Origin: Theodoxus fluviatilis
Lineage: Eukaryota; Mollusca; Gastropoda; Cycloneritida; Neritidae
Length of the DNA stretch: 32,500 bases
NCBI GenBank assembly: GCA_034096865.1
Contig: JAWQFJ010014493.1
Location: 20,001-52,500, forward strand
Direction of reading: 5' to 3'
Shown: positions 10,141 to 19,783 of the stretch, piece after piece
How positions within the stretch are numbered: the first letter of the stretch is position 1
Layout of the letters: every line of letters begins with the position of its first letter
Program-made: the position numbers and the translations under genes
Notes under the pieces: model-generated
The model's database searches: none
What the model was told of the DNA's origin: nothing
Seen by the model: the letters and a program-made list of their open reading frames with translations, nothing else

Positions 10141-11300
10141 GGACTCCTGAAGACACAGTGTCCTATTCAACAAGAGACTTTGGCATATATAGGCTACCTG
10201 ATTTGGAATGCATCCGATTCCCATCAAAGTCCAATCAACTGCAGCTTATTTCCCCTGTCACATTTGCTCCCCACAGTTAGGATACAGGTACTTTATCCAG
10301 TCTTGGATCTGTGTTGTTTCCAGCTTCAATGACCATTCATGGAGCACCAATATCTACTTGTGGAAAAAGTTAACAATAAAGGATACTAAAGATAGTGAAT
10401 AAATGAATTATCAGTAGATATAAAGTATTCATCAAGAATAAAAATCAATTAACCAATGTTCATATTAATGTATAATGAGCATCTGCATATCCTGTCTTTA
10501 ATACTTTGAAATGTAAGCTGTAGCCTCATTTACTTACCTTCTTGTTAAATTTGTTAAGGTATTCATGTTATTATTTTCTCCTGTGATGTAAAAACAGGAT
10601 AATAAAGTCAGTTCACATTGTGCTCATTAAGATTTGTTGTTTTTAAAAAGTCTATACCATTGTCCAACTTAGCATTTTGGCTTAATTCATGATTTTCCTT
10701 CATCTGGTTTTGATTGAGGGATACTTGCAAAAAGAAGCAGCCATTTTCTTGTTCCAGCCTAATTGTTGTGGCACTCAGTGGTCAGAAGAGTTCTGCATTT
10801 TTCACATTGCTCTATTTTGCATTCCTCTTCTCATGATCTGGTGATTTACTCAGAGGATTTGGATAATTCTTAAATTACAAGCTCAGGTGAACATTGATTA
10901 ACTCAGTGATAACTTGAGCAAGATGGTTCATTGTGGTGTGCCAAGATTACATGTGAATGGACCCTTGCAAGCAAAGGTTGGAGCTGAGCACTAAAAGGGG
11001 ACTAAAGTGGAAGATATGCTTCAAAGAGCAGGCAAACTCATTGCTACATACACCACATGTTCTATTGATTTATATATTTAAATATTCAAAAGTAGCTAAC
11101 TCACTTCAGTCAGGTTGTCAGTAATATCTGTCTGGCTGCAGTACAATGCAGAGAAGAAACTCTTCAAAGTCTCAAAGCAGGACAATGGCATCTTCACAGA
11201 GGCTGAAATGCCAGCGCCTCCCTCCAGTTTCTTCTTGTGATACTTGAAGTTGGCATAAAATAATATGTAAATATACATGTATATATATGGTCATAGATCT
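10141..11300 (-). other. AT-rich island with coding-like fragments
   Basis: This segment is more AT-rich than its neighbours and free of microsatellites. On the minus strand several blocks translate without stops and with protein-like composition: 11242-11105, about 10795-10617 (ends NLNEHNVN then stop) and about 10350-10260 (contains DWIKYLYPNCGEQ). They lie in different frames, separated by stops, so they are either exons of an unrecognised gene or a decayed one. A strong donor-like AAG|GTAAGT occurs on the minus strand near 10537. I cannot name a family. Confidence 0.35.
11105..11242 (-). CDS. Candidate internal exon, unknown protein
   Basis: A 138-nt block on the minus strand is bounded by an acceptor-like T-rich stretch ending CTTCAAG (AG at 11244-11243) and a strong donor GTGAGT (11104-11099). 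It would be a symmetrical phase 0-0 exon of 46 codons, starting YHKKKLEGG and ending SQTDITDNLTE. Its base composition is more balanced than the AT-rich flanks. There is no motif I recognise and no signal peptide or membrane segment. Neighbouring exons were not securely identified, so it may belong to a decayed gene or mobile element. Confidence 0.35.
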
Positions 11301-11777
11301 ACGTCAGTATCAGAACACGATATGCTCTCTCCCACTTCTAAGTTAAAAATTTCCGTTGTCCTTGACTGAATTCAGCAGTGCCCGTGTGCAAAATCCTGCG
11401 ATATGCCGTGTGAAGCATCTTAATAAAGCATGCTTTCGATTTGAAAAAGTACGGTATCTGCTAGACTTGCTGTTTAACTTAATATACATGCACTTTCACC
11501 TGTGAACTACTCATTTTTAGTTATTTTTTATACCTATACGGAATTAAGTTTTATCGTGACATTTTGCAGACGTTATCTTAATAAGACCAAAGACCCTATA
11601 CAATAAGATGGATGATTCATCCGGCACTCGGCCTATATAAAACATGATGACGGAGCCGAGAACTATAAATAGTTTTCGACCGAGACGCCCCAAGCGGAAA
11701 TCGTGGCGCTCGAGTCAAGGAAGACAATCTTCCACATACCCACAACAGAAATCGTAATGAGAATTAATCACTTTTAT

Positions 11778-12027
11778 ATTTATTATATTATATTATATTA
11801 TATTATATTATATTATATTATATTATATTATATTATATTATATTATATTATATTATATTATATTATATTATATTATATTATATTATATTATATTATATTA
11901 TATTATATTATATTATATTATATTATATTATATTATATTATATTATATTATATTATATTATATTATATTATATTATATTATATTATATTATATTATATTA
12001 TATTATATTATATTATATTATTATATT
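11778..12027. repeat. (TATTA)n pentanucleotide array
   Basis: About 50 almost perfect TATTA units lie inside the TIR element at 11588-13408. The frame of alternating Ile and Tyr codons over it is a repeat artefact. Confidence 0.97.
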
Positions 12028-13103
12028 GCAAGTTTTTGAATTAAATATCGATAACTAAACAAAGGCTGGTGAAGAAAAATCCTTCTGTCTGTAAACGCAG
12101 TATCTGTAGGCCTACTTTTGCTGGCCGAGCCGCTCGCTGCGATAGTAGCGAGATAGAAGGATTTACTGAGTACGGTCATGGCTCATGCCGTGTAATTTTA
12201 TGTTTATTACTATAAAATTGCATAGATCTACTGTAGTAGGGAAACACAAACAGATATTGTAAGCAAAAAAAATGCAGATTTCATGATTTCCGTATTGCTT
12301 GCGGTGAAAATAACTTGCCGTGTAAACAGCCTGCATGGTCACTAGATACACATTCACGTGCAAATAGCCTGGGCACTAGATACACGGTCACGTGCAAATA
12401 GACAACCAAATTAAAAACTGTTCACAATAACAGGAAAACCACAATAACAGAGTTCACTATAAGTGGACTCCACTGTATCAACAAATTTAATAGAAAACTA
12501 CATAACTAGTTTTCAACTTCAATAATGCTCATCTCCACAAAGCGAGTTGCCATGTGTCAACTGTCATGTTTGTAAAACCTACGTGCTTGCATTTTATTAT
12601 GCTAGCTTTCCGGCATAGTGTTTGTAAGTTTTGTTTATCTTTATGACCTTTTTTTCATTCCTGCTATGATCGGTTGCGTTTATTCATTGCGATGAAATGT
12701 TTTGGCCACTATTATTCACTATAATAAATTCCACATGCATCATTAATTTAATACTCATCAACATTTTCGCAAACAAAAATTGTATGAATTCAGTTGCCAA
12801 AACTCTTCAACTCTGATTCAGAATCACTCAATTGTGATCAAGCCTCAAGGCGATATTTATCATCTAACGTGAATCATTCATTATCAAGACTGCTGATTTG
12901 CTGAGGTGCTGACGTGACTAAATCAGCAGATTTTCGAAAACAAATATCGGCACACCTACAAAAGCAAAAGCCACAAGCTTCCTCCACCAGTTCAGCAGAT
13001 TTAGATTACACTTCAAGTTCTGTATTTTATTGCGCTTAGCTCAAAACACATTTATATAATCATTACTTACCTCTCTTTATTTTTCCACGGAAAACGAAAA
13101 AAC

Positions 13104-13335
13104 GACTTCTGTGGACACGCATAGCGCGAGTTAACACAGTTAATCGCACTGCAATGGTCACCTCCTTGCCTTGATTTCTTCTTCGTGGTCGACATTTTTG
13201 ACCGGCTAATCACGACTACGACTTCTGTGGACACGCATAGCGCGAGTTAACACAGTTATTCGCACTGCAATGGTCACCTCCTTGCCTTGATTTCTTCTTC
13301 GTGGTCGACATTTTTTACCGGCTAAGCACGATTAC
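13104..13335. repeat. Two tandem 116-bp units inside the TIR element
   Basis: GACTTCTGTGGACACGCATA begins at 13104 and again at 13220. Both units run through GTGGTCGACATTTTT and CCGGCTAA, differing at only a few positions. The duplication sits in the subterminal zone of the element. Confidence 0.9.
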
Positions 13336-13631
13336 CGCTTGGTGGCGCGCGTGATCCTAATTTCGCCGGAAGTGACCGGATGAATCATCTTATTGTAGAG
13401 GGTCTTTGATAAGACTACACTGCCACCCAATGGGTCTCTCTGGCATGGGCTGGCCTCTCTCAAACGATCAGAGGACGTGTTAAGCTCTCGATAAGTTGAC
13501 GTGATTTAGTGACTGAAAACGCATGGTCAGTCAGACATAGCTCCCAGTGAGGTATCCAGTTCAGGTGGAGAGGGTCGCACCTAGCACTTGAAGGGAGCAA
13601 CACTTGCACTTCACCGTGTCCCACGTGTCAA

Positions 13632-13780
13632 TGAACAAAAAGAGGAGTGTGACCAAATAAGTCTGGCGGTACTTCGTAGTCAAGGCAAGCTTTCGGAACC
13701 AAGCTCCTTCTTCGGGCCTAGTCAGACCTAGACTACGAAGTACCGCCAGACTTCATTCGTCACCCTCCTCTTGTTGTTCA
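13632..13780. repeat. 50-bp inverted repeat around a hammerhead-like loop
   Basis: Arms 13632-13681 and 13731-13780 are reverse complements with few mismatches; the core is GTCTGGCGGTACTTCGTAGT. The 49-bp spacer, read on the minus strand, holds CCGAAGAAGGAGC-TTG-GTTCCGAAAGC, which resembles a hammerhead core (CCGAAGA for CUGANGA, a short stem II, then GAAA). The arrangement resembles Penelope-like terminal regions, but no reverse transcriptase is nearby. Confidence 0.6.
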
Positions 13781-13964
13781 AGAATTATAGTCTGACACCG
13801 GCCCTCAACCTCATTGTTTGACCACGGTTCAACGGTCTCGTGTCTGGCTGTGTCGGATTCCCTGCACAATGTGGGCGCCATAGTGACAAAAGGGTTTTCT
13901 TGACGAGGGACAACTCGCGCATGGACGGACGGGGGACGGACGGAGTTTTACGACCTATCAGCCT
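13781..13964. other. Intergenic, no gene seen
   Basis: Unique-looking DNA without a recognised exon or RNA gene. Confidence 0.4.
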
Positions 13965-14100
13965 ATGTAGGCTATGTAAGGCCATTAAGCACGAGAATCA
14001 CTAGAATACATGCGCAAGTCAAGTCACGATGGCCCTATTTATTCACCTCTTACCAATCGCGTAGGGAGACGCCGTGGGTCTATTCTGACCCCCAACCCAC
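13965..14100 (+). repeat. Dispersed repeat, copy 2 (pair with 3890-4030)
   Basis: AATCGCGTAGGGAGACGCCG followed by TGGGTCTATTCTGACCCCCA matches 3983-4025. Upstream similarity includes a TGTAAGGCCATTAAG block. The family is unclassified. Confidence 0.6.
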
Positions 14101-14460
14101 AGGGGGAACGTGTGCATGGATGACTCTGTATCCCCAAACCCCCGGGTCGATTCTTGCAGCACCATTTTATTCGTATTTTTGCACATGCAAGTAGGCCTAC
14201 GTGGGCACTGAGCGATGTGTCGACATGAAAAAGCATTTGCGACGCAGTTCTCACACACGTGTGACGAGAACGCATCAAAGGCTGTTTTGTGTGCTTACTA
14301 CTAAAGAACCGAAGCGTACGATTTAATTAACTGCGCTGAAATGAGAAGCAATTACCGGTTGAAATAAATCAACTAAATCAATGAGAAGTGGTCTACGCCT
14401 TGGGAATAGTGCATAGTCAATACCATAACAATCTTCCAAACATGAAACAGCTTAAATCAT
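14101..14460. other. Intergenic, no gene seen
   Basis: Nothing recognised on either strand apart from short chance frames. Confidence 0.4.
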
Positions 14461-14570
14461 GGTGTGGGGGTGGGTTGGGGTGGGGTTTGAGAGGTTGGGA
14501 GGGGGTGGGTGGGTTGGGGGGTAGGGGTTGAGGGGTTGGGAGGGGATGGGGGTGGGTGGGTTGGGGGGGA
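14461..14570 (+). repeat. G-rich tract with quadruplex potential
   Basis: More than ten runs of three to seven G are separated by one to four bases, of GGGTGGGTTGGGG type. The pattern fits G-quadruplex folding on the plus strand and a Pro-rich artefactual frame on the minus strand. Confidence 0.85.
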
Positions 14571-14855
14571 GGGGGAGAGAGAGAGAGATAGACAGCAATG
14601 AATCCTGTTCATTTATGAATATAGTGATCATTGATATGCACATTTTCTTTTCAGTTGCATCAAAACTATTAAAGTTTTAAAAAAGGATTAAAATGCATCT
14701 GTTGAAACCACAATGAAATGCATTTGGTTACTTAACTTATTTAGGATAAATAGAGTTCGTGTATGTCACAAGCATTATCCACTCCATGCATAATTTGACG
14801 CATGCTGAAAATTAAATGTTGAAGTTTTTTTTACGATAACTGCTCATGTGAATCT

Positions 14856-14875
14856 CTCTCCCTCCCTCCCTCCCT

Positions 14876-14970
<95 letters not shown>

Positions 14971-15091
14971 GCACGCACGCACGCACACACACACACACAT
15001 ATACTTACTCACTCACTCACTCACTCACTCACTCACTCACTCACCCACCCACCCACCCACTCAAAGGCTCCATTACTTTTGTTGACAAGAC

Positions 15092-15158
<67 letters not shown>

Positions 15159-15165
15159 CCACACA
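14856..15165. repeat. Composite microsatellite with repeat-family insert
   Basis: In order: (CCCT)n, (CT)n, (CA)n, CGCA units, (CA)n, (CTCA)n, (CCCA)n, then a 33-bp non-repetitive piece (15060-15092) shared with the flank of the 9.6-10.1 kb array, then (CA)n to about 15157. All long frames here are artefacts. Confidence 0.93.
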
Positions 15166-15435
15166 CTTTCAACAATAATCTTAGACCTGTCTTTAATCAA
15201 GCGAAGTACCGTAAATTCCGGCCTATAAGGCGCACCTTAGTATAAGCCGCACCCCCTGAATTTAAAAAAAAATTCAGAAAAATCCATAGATAAGCCGCTT
15301 CTTAGTATAGGCCGCACAAAATTAACCAAAATAACGTAGTAGAGAACAGTGAAAACAACAGTATGTATTCAAATAACTCAAGAGAAAATAACAGTTACAA
15401 ACAAACACGATGCACACACCAGTTCAACAACCGAA

Positions 15436-15668
15436 TCACTTGGGCTCTTCTCCATCATCTGCACTGAATCCACTAAAGTCTGACTCTTCTGTATCCGAAA
15501 TAAACAGATTCAGAATCTCTTCTGGGGCTGAATGGTCTTCGCCGGAAGTGTCACTGTCAGATTCACTTGGGCTCTTCTCCATCATCTGCACTGAATCCAC
15601 TAAAGTCTGACTCTTCTGTATCCGAAATAAACAGATTCAGAATCTCTTCTGGGGCTGAATGGTCTTCG
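15436..15668 (-). repeat. Tandem 127-bp duplication of the transposase C-terminal tail
   Basis: TCACTTGGGCTCTTCTCCAT begins at 15436 and again at 15563, and each unit runs over 100 bp nearly unchanged. On the minus strand the units encode an acidic tail (EESDFSGFSADDGEEPK then TGA), so the end of the transposase gene, including its stop, is duplicated. Confidence 0.9.
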
Positions 15669-15702
15669 CTTCTGTGAGTAGTTGCGGAAAGACGCAAGTT
15701 TC

Positions 15703-16116
15703 TCAACAAAGTCCGGCGGCAGCTGTTGGCACAAAGTTGTACGCGCACGTATGGACAATCCTTTGCGTCTCATGAAACGGAAACACCAAGAAGTCGGTAA
15801 GATTCAGACTGGATGCAACTGTGCGCGCTTTAAGACGAAGCTGTACAGTGGAAACACCGCGACCATCAACACGTTGTGTGTTAATCCAGTCTTCAAGTTC
15901 GTCTTCAAGTTTTGGCCAACGTGCTTTGCAACCTCGGAATGCTTTCTTGGACTTCTTGCACTTGGCAAGTTCACCTTCCTGTTTTCGCCACCGCCGAACC
16001 ATAGATTCGTTGATGCCTAGTTCTTGGGCGGCAGCGCGATTCCCTTTCTCCATAGCTTTGGCGATGGCATCCAGTTTGAAAGCTGCATCATAGACTTGGC
16101 GACGTGTTTTCGGCAT
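15703..16116 (-). pseudogene. Pogo-like transposase, N-terminal DNA-binding part only
   Basis: The frame starts MPKTRRQVYDAAFKLDAIA. Residues about 8-50 form a helix-turn-helix of Psq/Brinker type (AAAQELGINESMVRRWRKQ). A Lys-rich linker and the start of the second CENP-B-like helix-turn-helix (LEDELEDWINTQR, residues about 70-83) follow. After LNLTDF at about residue 108 the frame is lost. Sequence typical of the second DNA-binding domain (RRKGLSIRARTTLCQQLPPD) continues in another frame, so a small deletion or frameshift is present. The DDE catalytic region is absent. It cannot be a working transposase, but a truncated product might still bind the element ends if expressed. Confidence 0.8.
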
Positions 16117-16392
16117 TACTTTCGGTCTTGTGTGTGTTACTTCTGTTGGGTTGAATGTGTAACTGATCGATCATTCCTAACTTTGACTGCCAACTCACAG
16201 CTGTCTGTGCCGTGTGAATGTGAGTCGTTGTCATACGACGAACTTCGCATAGCAACAATAAACTTAAAGGTAAGTGAGCGAATTCAAGTCCACTTTCTCG
16301 AGAAAAACCCATAGATTGGCCGCACCGGTTTATAAGCCGCAGGGGTCCGTTCATGAAAAAAAGGCGCGGCTTATAGGCCGGAATTTACGGTA

Positions 16393-16715
16393 GACCTACT
16401 TGAGGAATGATCGACATAACCGTTACATTAGGGGGCTACACTTGGTGAGAGCCTCCATGACAAAGTATTCTTCAGTATCTTCAGAAGGCCAAGCTGACTG
16501 TCCAAATTTGACCATACTGCTGCACTGTATGTGTCAGTTCTCAAATCGGGTTGTTTACTTATCACAGGGGCAGACACAATTTCCCAAAACCGCTTGCCAG
16601 TTCAAGCAAGTATATTGAAAAGACGCTTGCCCAAAAGCAAAATCCATTGGCCAGAAAAATGTTTTCCTCTTACCTTCTTTCTTCTTTTTTCTTTAGACTG
16701 CCACCTTCAACATAG
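16393..16715. other. Intergenic, no gene seen
   Basis: No recognisable exon, RNA or repeat was seen in this stretch between the pogo-like element and the SINE. Confidence 0.4.
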
Positions 16716-16898
16716 TGAAGCTTCTGCAGACGTTTCCCTGGTGTTATTACTCCTGGGTGGGGAGGAGCAATGCGAGTTAAGCATGTTGCTCAAGGATGCA
16801 AGCACTGGGATCCCTGTGCAGCTTCGAACGCTGTACCCTACTGGCCATAAGTCGACTGTAGGTCCCGCGCGCTAACCACTCGGCCACAGAGCACCTTT
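16716..16898 (-). mobile_element. tRNA-derived SINE copy 2
   Basis: On the minus strand the head has TGGCCGAGTGGTTAGCGCG, a consensus box A, near 16888-16870, and GTTCGAAGC, a box B-like word, near 16830. The body (GATCCCAGTGCTTGCATCCT, TGAGCAACATGCTTAA) matches the SINE at 8912. The better box A suggests this copy is closer to the source. It is not an intact tRNA gene because the A-B spacing and arms do not fit a cloverleaf. Confidence 0.75.
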
Positions 16899-17639
16899 AA
16901 AATGTGCTTAGCATTGAACATGTATGCAATGTCATAATGTGTGTCAGGCAAACTAAACTCTAAACAGGCGGTTCTGCGGCTGCCAGCACAGCCGTGTCAT
17001 TGTGCGTGCCACATGTCGACCAAGTTTTCCAGCCGTTGTGTGCTTCGATTCTAAAACAAATCAAAGGAAAATTCGGTTGCCCGTCTAGATCGTCTATTCC
17101 TTGCCCGGTGAGAACCTCTGGTTGCCCTGGGCAAGCGGGTAATTGCTTCAGTCAGACCCTGGACCATTTTTAACACAGGGTTACAAAAGTTTAAACAATC
17201 GCTCATCACACGCGGACAATCAGTGAATCATGCTGAACAAAACCCGAAATACTCACCAAAAATCCAGTTTCTACCCACTGCCAAGGCTATGACAGCACGT
17301 ACTGCTGACTGCTTGATGCGATTCTTGCATTGCAAGTCTCAAGGGTCATTCAGCGTAGATATTCCATCGGAGCCGATCAGCTGCAGGTCAATGTTTACAG
17401 CTGATCCATCCTCGCACCTCGTTTCGACCTTCACCTCACGCATCAAAAAAGTGTGGGAATAATCTTTCCATCGCGAATTCATACTAAATTGACAATACAT
17501 ATGTTGGTTCAGATAAAAGTATGCCATTCTTAATCATACTTATATCTCATGCCCATACCGTAGGTGTGCAATAGCTGTACATGTAAACAAAGCGACATAT
17601 TTTTCCGCCATTTTGCTCTCGGAGGATCTCACAAATATC
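16899..17639 (-). other. Unrecognised region with coding-like minus-strand fragments
   Basis: On the minus strand an ATG in good context (CAAAATGGCGGAAAAATATG, near 17610) is followed by frames containing VKVETRCEDGSAVNIDLQL (17440-17380) and NRIKQSAVRAVIALAVGRNW (17330-17270), interrupted by stops. With the motif-rich sequence just upstream (17640-17845), this could be the start of a decayed transposon gene. No family was recognised. Confidence 0.25.
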
Positions 17640-17845
17640 TCGGCCAATAGTTTATTGGCATTAGCTGTCAAGCCAACATCCCAAGTCTTGGGAAGTATTT
17701 GCCAAGTCTTGACGAAAACCAATTAAGAACCGGAACACTTGACCAAGTATTCAGCAAATATATCCCAAGACCCGACAAATTTTGACCGAATACTTGGTTT
17801 GTATTTGCCAACACTTGGCAAACTCCAGTTAAGAACCGGTTTTAC
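17640..17845 (-). repeat. Two units of a CTTGGCAAATAC motif repeat
   Basis: On the minus strand, CCGGTTCTTAACTGG then TTTGCCAAGTGTTGGCAAAT near 17840, and CCGGTTCTTAATTGG then CAAGACTTGGCAAATACTT near 17730, form two related units about 100 bp apart. Many CCAAG/CTTGG words are interspersed. A related single unit lies at 9170-9245. Possible subterminal repeats of a DNA transposon. Confidence 0.5.
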
Positions 17846-18124
17846 ACTAAACGGTTTTGGAATGGACAATTAGTCGACTACCGCGGTTGATGGACCCATG
17901 TCTAACATGGGAGAGAGAAGCATTAATGATAGAGGAGAGCGGAACTTTAAAAGCGCCGCCAGATCAACATACAGTTGACCGGCTGAGCCGCACATGGTTA
18001 GATCAAAGAGGCATAGTGGCTTCTTCTTAACATTAAACAACTGTTTCAGAAATACCACGCCAATCAGATCGCGAGATACCGTTCCAGTTTTGTTTCCCTT
18101 GCTCAACACTCCAGTCTGTGAGCG

Positions 18125-18457
18125 ATGCTATACTCAATCGACGGGATGTTGGGAAAAAAGATGCAGGCTCTGTCCCTAAAGAGAAAACTTTATCTGATTG
18201 AAGAGTATGGAAAAACGGGCAAAGAAGATGCTGTCCTTGCTGAACAATGTGGCATTACCGCAGCAAGAGCTTCCAGCATTATGTGCCTTGCGTACCCCAG
18301 TTATGCATGGTGGTCGTGATGAGAAGGGATGTAATCTCACATAGCACACTGGAGGTCGAGAAAAGTTACCTCTCCCCCGGTTAACATCATGCTCCGCTTA
18401 ACACAACCTTTTTTCCCCCGTCCCCCTGCGATGTCGCGTTAACCTGAGTGCACTGTA
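18125..18457 (+). pseudogene. Tigger/CENP-B-like transposase fragment with right TIR
   Basis: The frame 18125-18319 contains LKRKLYLIEEYGKTGKEDA and LAEQCGITAARASSIM, the pattern of the N-terminal helix-turn-helix of Tigger/CENP-B-type transposases, ending at about residue 55. At 18361-18455 the DNA ends in GCGTTAACCTGAGTGCACTG then TA, which resembles a Tigger-type terminal repeat with its TA target site. No left end was found and the rest of the transposase is missing, so this is a deleted remnant. Confidence 0.55.
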
Positions 18458-18530
18458 CCTGAAAGAGACAAGTCACTAATCACTGCATCACGATGAGAAC
18501 CATTTCCAAGGATTTTCAGTGCTAGTTTCT

Positions 18531-18655
18531 AATGCAGAGCCGGACACAAGTAGGGACAGAGAGAAAAAAGTTCGGATCTCAGGCGGGGATCAAACTTGGA
18601 ACCTCCCGATGAACGTCGAAGTGCTGTACAGTTTGTGATGACGCAGTAATGGGAG
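18531..18655 (-). mobile_element. tRNA-like SINE fragment, second family
   Basis: On the minus strand AGCACTTCGACGTTCATCGG then AAGTTTGATCCCCGCCTGAG resembles a tRNA-derived head with box B near 18590, followed by a body with TCCCTACTTGTGTCCGGCTC. Box A is degenerate. It differs from the SINEs at 8912 and 16716. Confidence 0.5.
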
Positions 18656-19028
18656 AGTCACCTTAGGCATCGGTTCGCCTCAATTTGGAAGGAGTGGTCA
18701 CGTTAATGAGTGAAAAATATGCACAAAAAGGAAAGGTGGCTCAAATTTCAGCACCTTTTCCACTCTTTGCAAGATCTCGCTTACCTTGTGCTTTGCTCCA
18801 CTTTGAAAAAAATCCTATTCGAAGTTACCCATGCACACTGTTTCTCGCCCAGCAATCTCCTCCAAGTGTAACAGCCTTTCACGTGAGGCAAATGGACGAG
18901 CAATCGTATTACCTTTCATAGCAGCTCTATTTACATGCATATCAGATGAAGATCAGCAAAGCTACAGGACTCAAGCGCTGTAGGTCAAAAAGAGTAACCT
19001 CCCTTTAATAGTCGACTTGTCGGTTTAC
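18656..19028. other. Intergenic, no gene seen
   Basis: A 78-codon frame at 18685-18921 has no recognisable motif. Nothing else was identified. Confidence 0.4.
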
Positions 19029-19031
19029 CAT

Positions 19032-19780
19032 GGGCGCGTTTGTTTAGCCACAAATCTCGCGATTCTCTCTGAATGGCTGGCTAGTCGAGGGCGAGTGAGA
19101 CGCTCCTACAGCTAGAAAAACGGCCAATCATCCCGCTAGGCGGAAGAACATTGCTGCGTCCCGGCGCCAGAATCGGTGAAGGAGTTGCCGATTGACGAAA
19201 TAACTGAAGATACATATATCACATCAGGTTTTCACTTAATAGAACACACCATGGTGTCATATCGAATGGCACGGGAACTTTTTCAACGAAGAAAAAGCAA
19301 CCCGGGTTCAACTGTAGACAAAGTTTGTCAAAAATGTTAGGCCTCGATTCTTTTCGATTCAAGGGACATGCTTCATAGAGCGTTCGTATACGGTGAAGGG
19401 ACATAATTCATAGAGAGTACGTATACTGCAAGCGATAAAAAAAATTTCTGCAGTGTATGTCAAGAAATATCCAATACACCTACTCCTCTATATACACAAA
19501 TGAACACTCGAACAGTAAATACTTCCGTATACGTACACTTTTCCATTCTCGAACCCTGAAAAGCACATTACAGGCACTGTTCTCTCCGAACACTAGGCCT
19601 AACTCGCACCGTCTCCGCCATTTTGGCTCATCCGGGTCACGGCAGCGGGAAGGATCGAGGGAGCTCCGGACCTCCCTCGGTCTCCTGCCTTCACGGCGAG
19701 TGCATCCTTATGAGCGGGGAACGTAGGAAACGCCTAGCCCTCGCGATTCTTTGGAGATTTTGGTCCACACAAACGCGCCC
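19032..19780 (-). mobile_element. Non-autonomous TIR element, family A copy 2
   Basis: Reverse-orientation copy of the element at 559-1253. The two ends read inward GGGCGCGTTTGTTTAGCCAC and GGGCGCGTTTGTGTGGACCA. They are flanked by CAT on both sides (19029-19031 and 19781-19783), the only perfect 3-bp duplication among the three copies. The shared interior includes GAACACACCATGGTGTCATA and TGAACACTCGAACAGTAAAT. No transposase frame is present. Confidence 0.85.
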
Positions 19781-19783
19781 CAT

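Larger units (their letters stand above)
11588..13408. mobile_element. 1.8-kb TIR element with 7-bp target duplication
   Basis: The left end is CAAAGACCCTATACAATAAG and the right end, read on the other strand, is CAAAGACCCTCTACAATAAG. The inverted similarity continues through GATGATTCATCCGG. The direct repeat ATAAGAC lies immediately outside both ends (11581-11587 and 13409-13415). CA-initial ends with a duplication near 8 bp suggest a hAT-like element, but this is inference. No transposase is visible, so the element is non-autonomous. Its interior carries a large TATTA array, a 31-bp duplication near 12335-12400 and a 116-bp tandem duplication near its right end. A TATATAAAA word lies near 11634. 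Confidence 0.85.
15209..16390 (-). mobile_element. Non-autonomous pogo-like (Tc1/mariner) element
   Basis: Both ends read CCGTAAATTCCGGCCTATAA inward and are flanked by TA (15207-15208 and 16391-16392), the target duplication of the Tc1/mariner-pogo group. Subterminal copies of an ATAAGCCGC-type word recur near 15242, 15291 and 16331, with variants near 15224, 15307 and 16314, as expected for transposase-binding sites. The interior encodes, on the minus strand, only the N-terminal DNA-binding part of a transposase and a duplicated acidic tail. The catalytic DDE region is missing, so the copy cannot move itself. Confidence 0.9.

Noticed and set aside
11703..12044. A 113-codon Ile-Tyr frame
   Set aside because: Pure translation of the TATTA pentanucleotide array.
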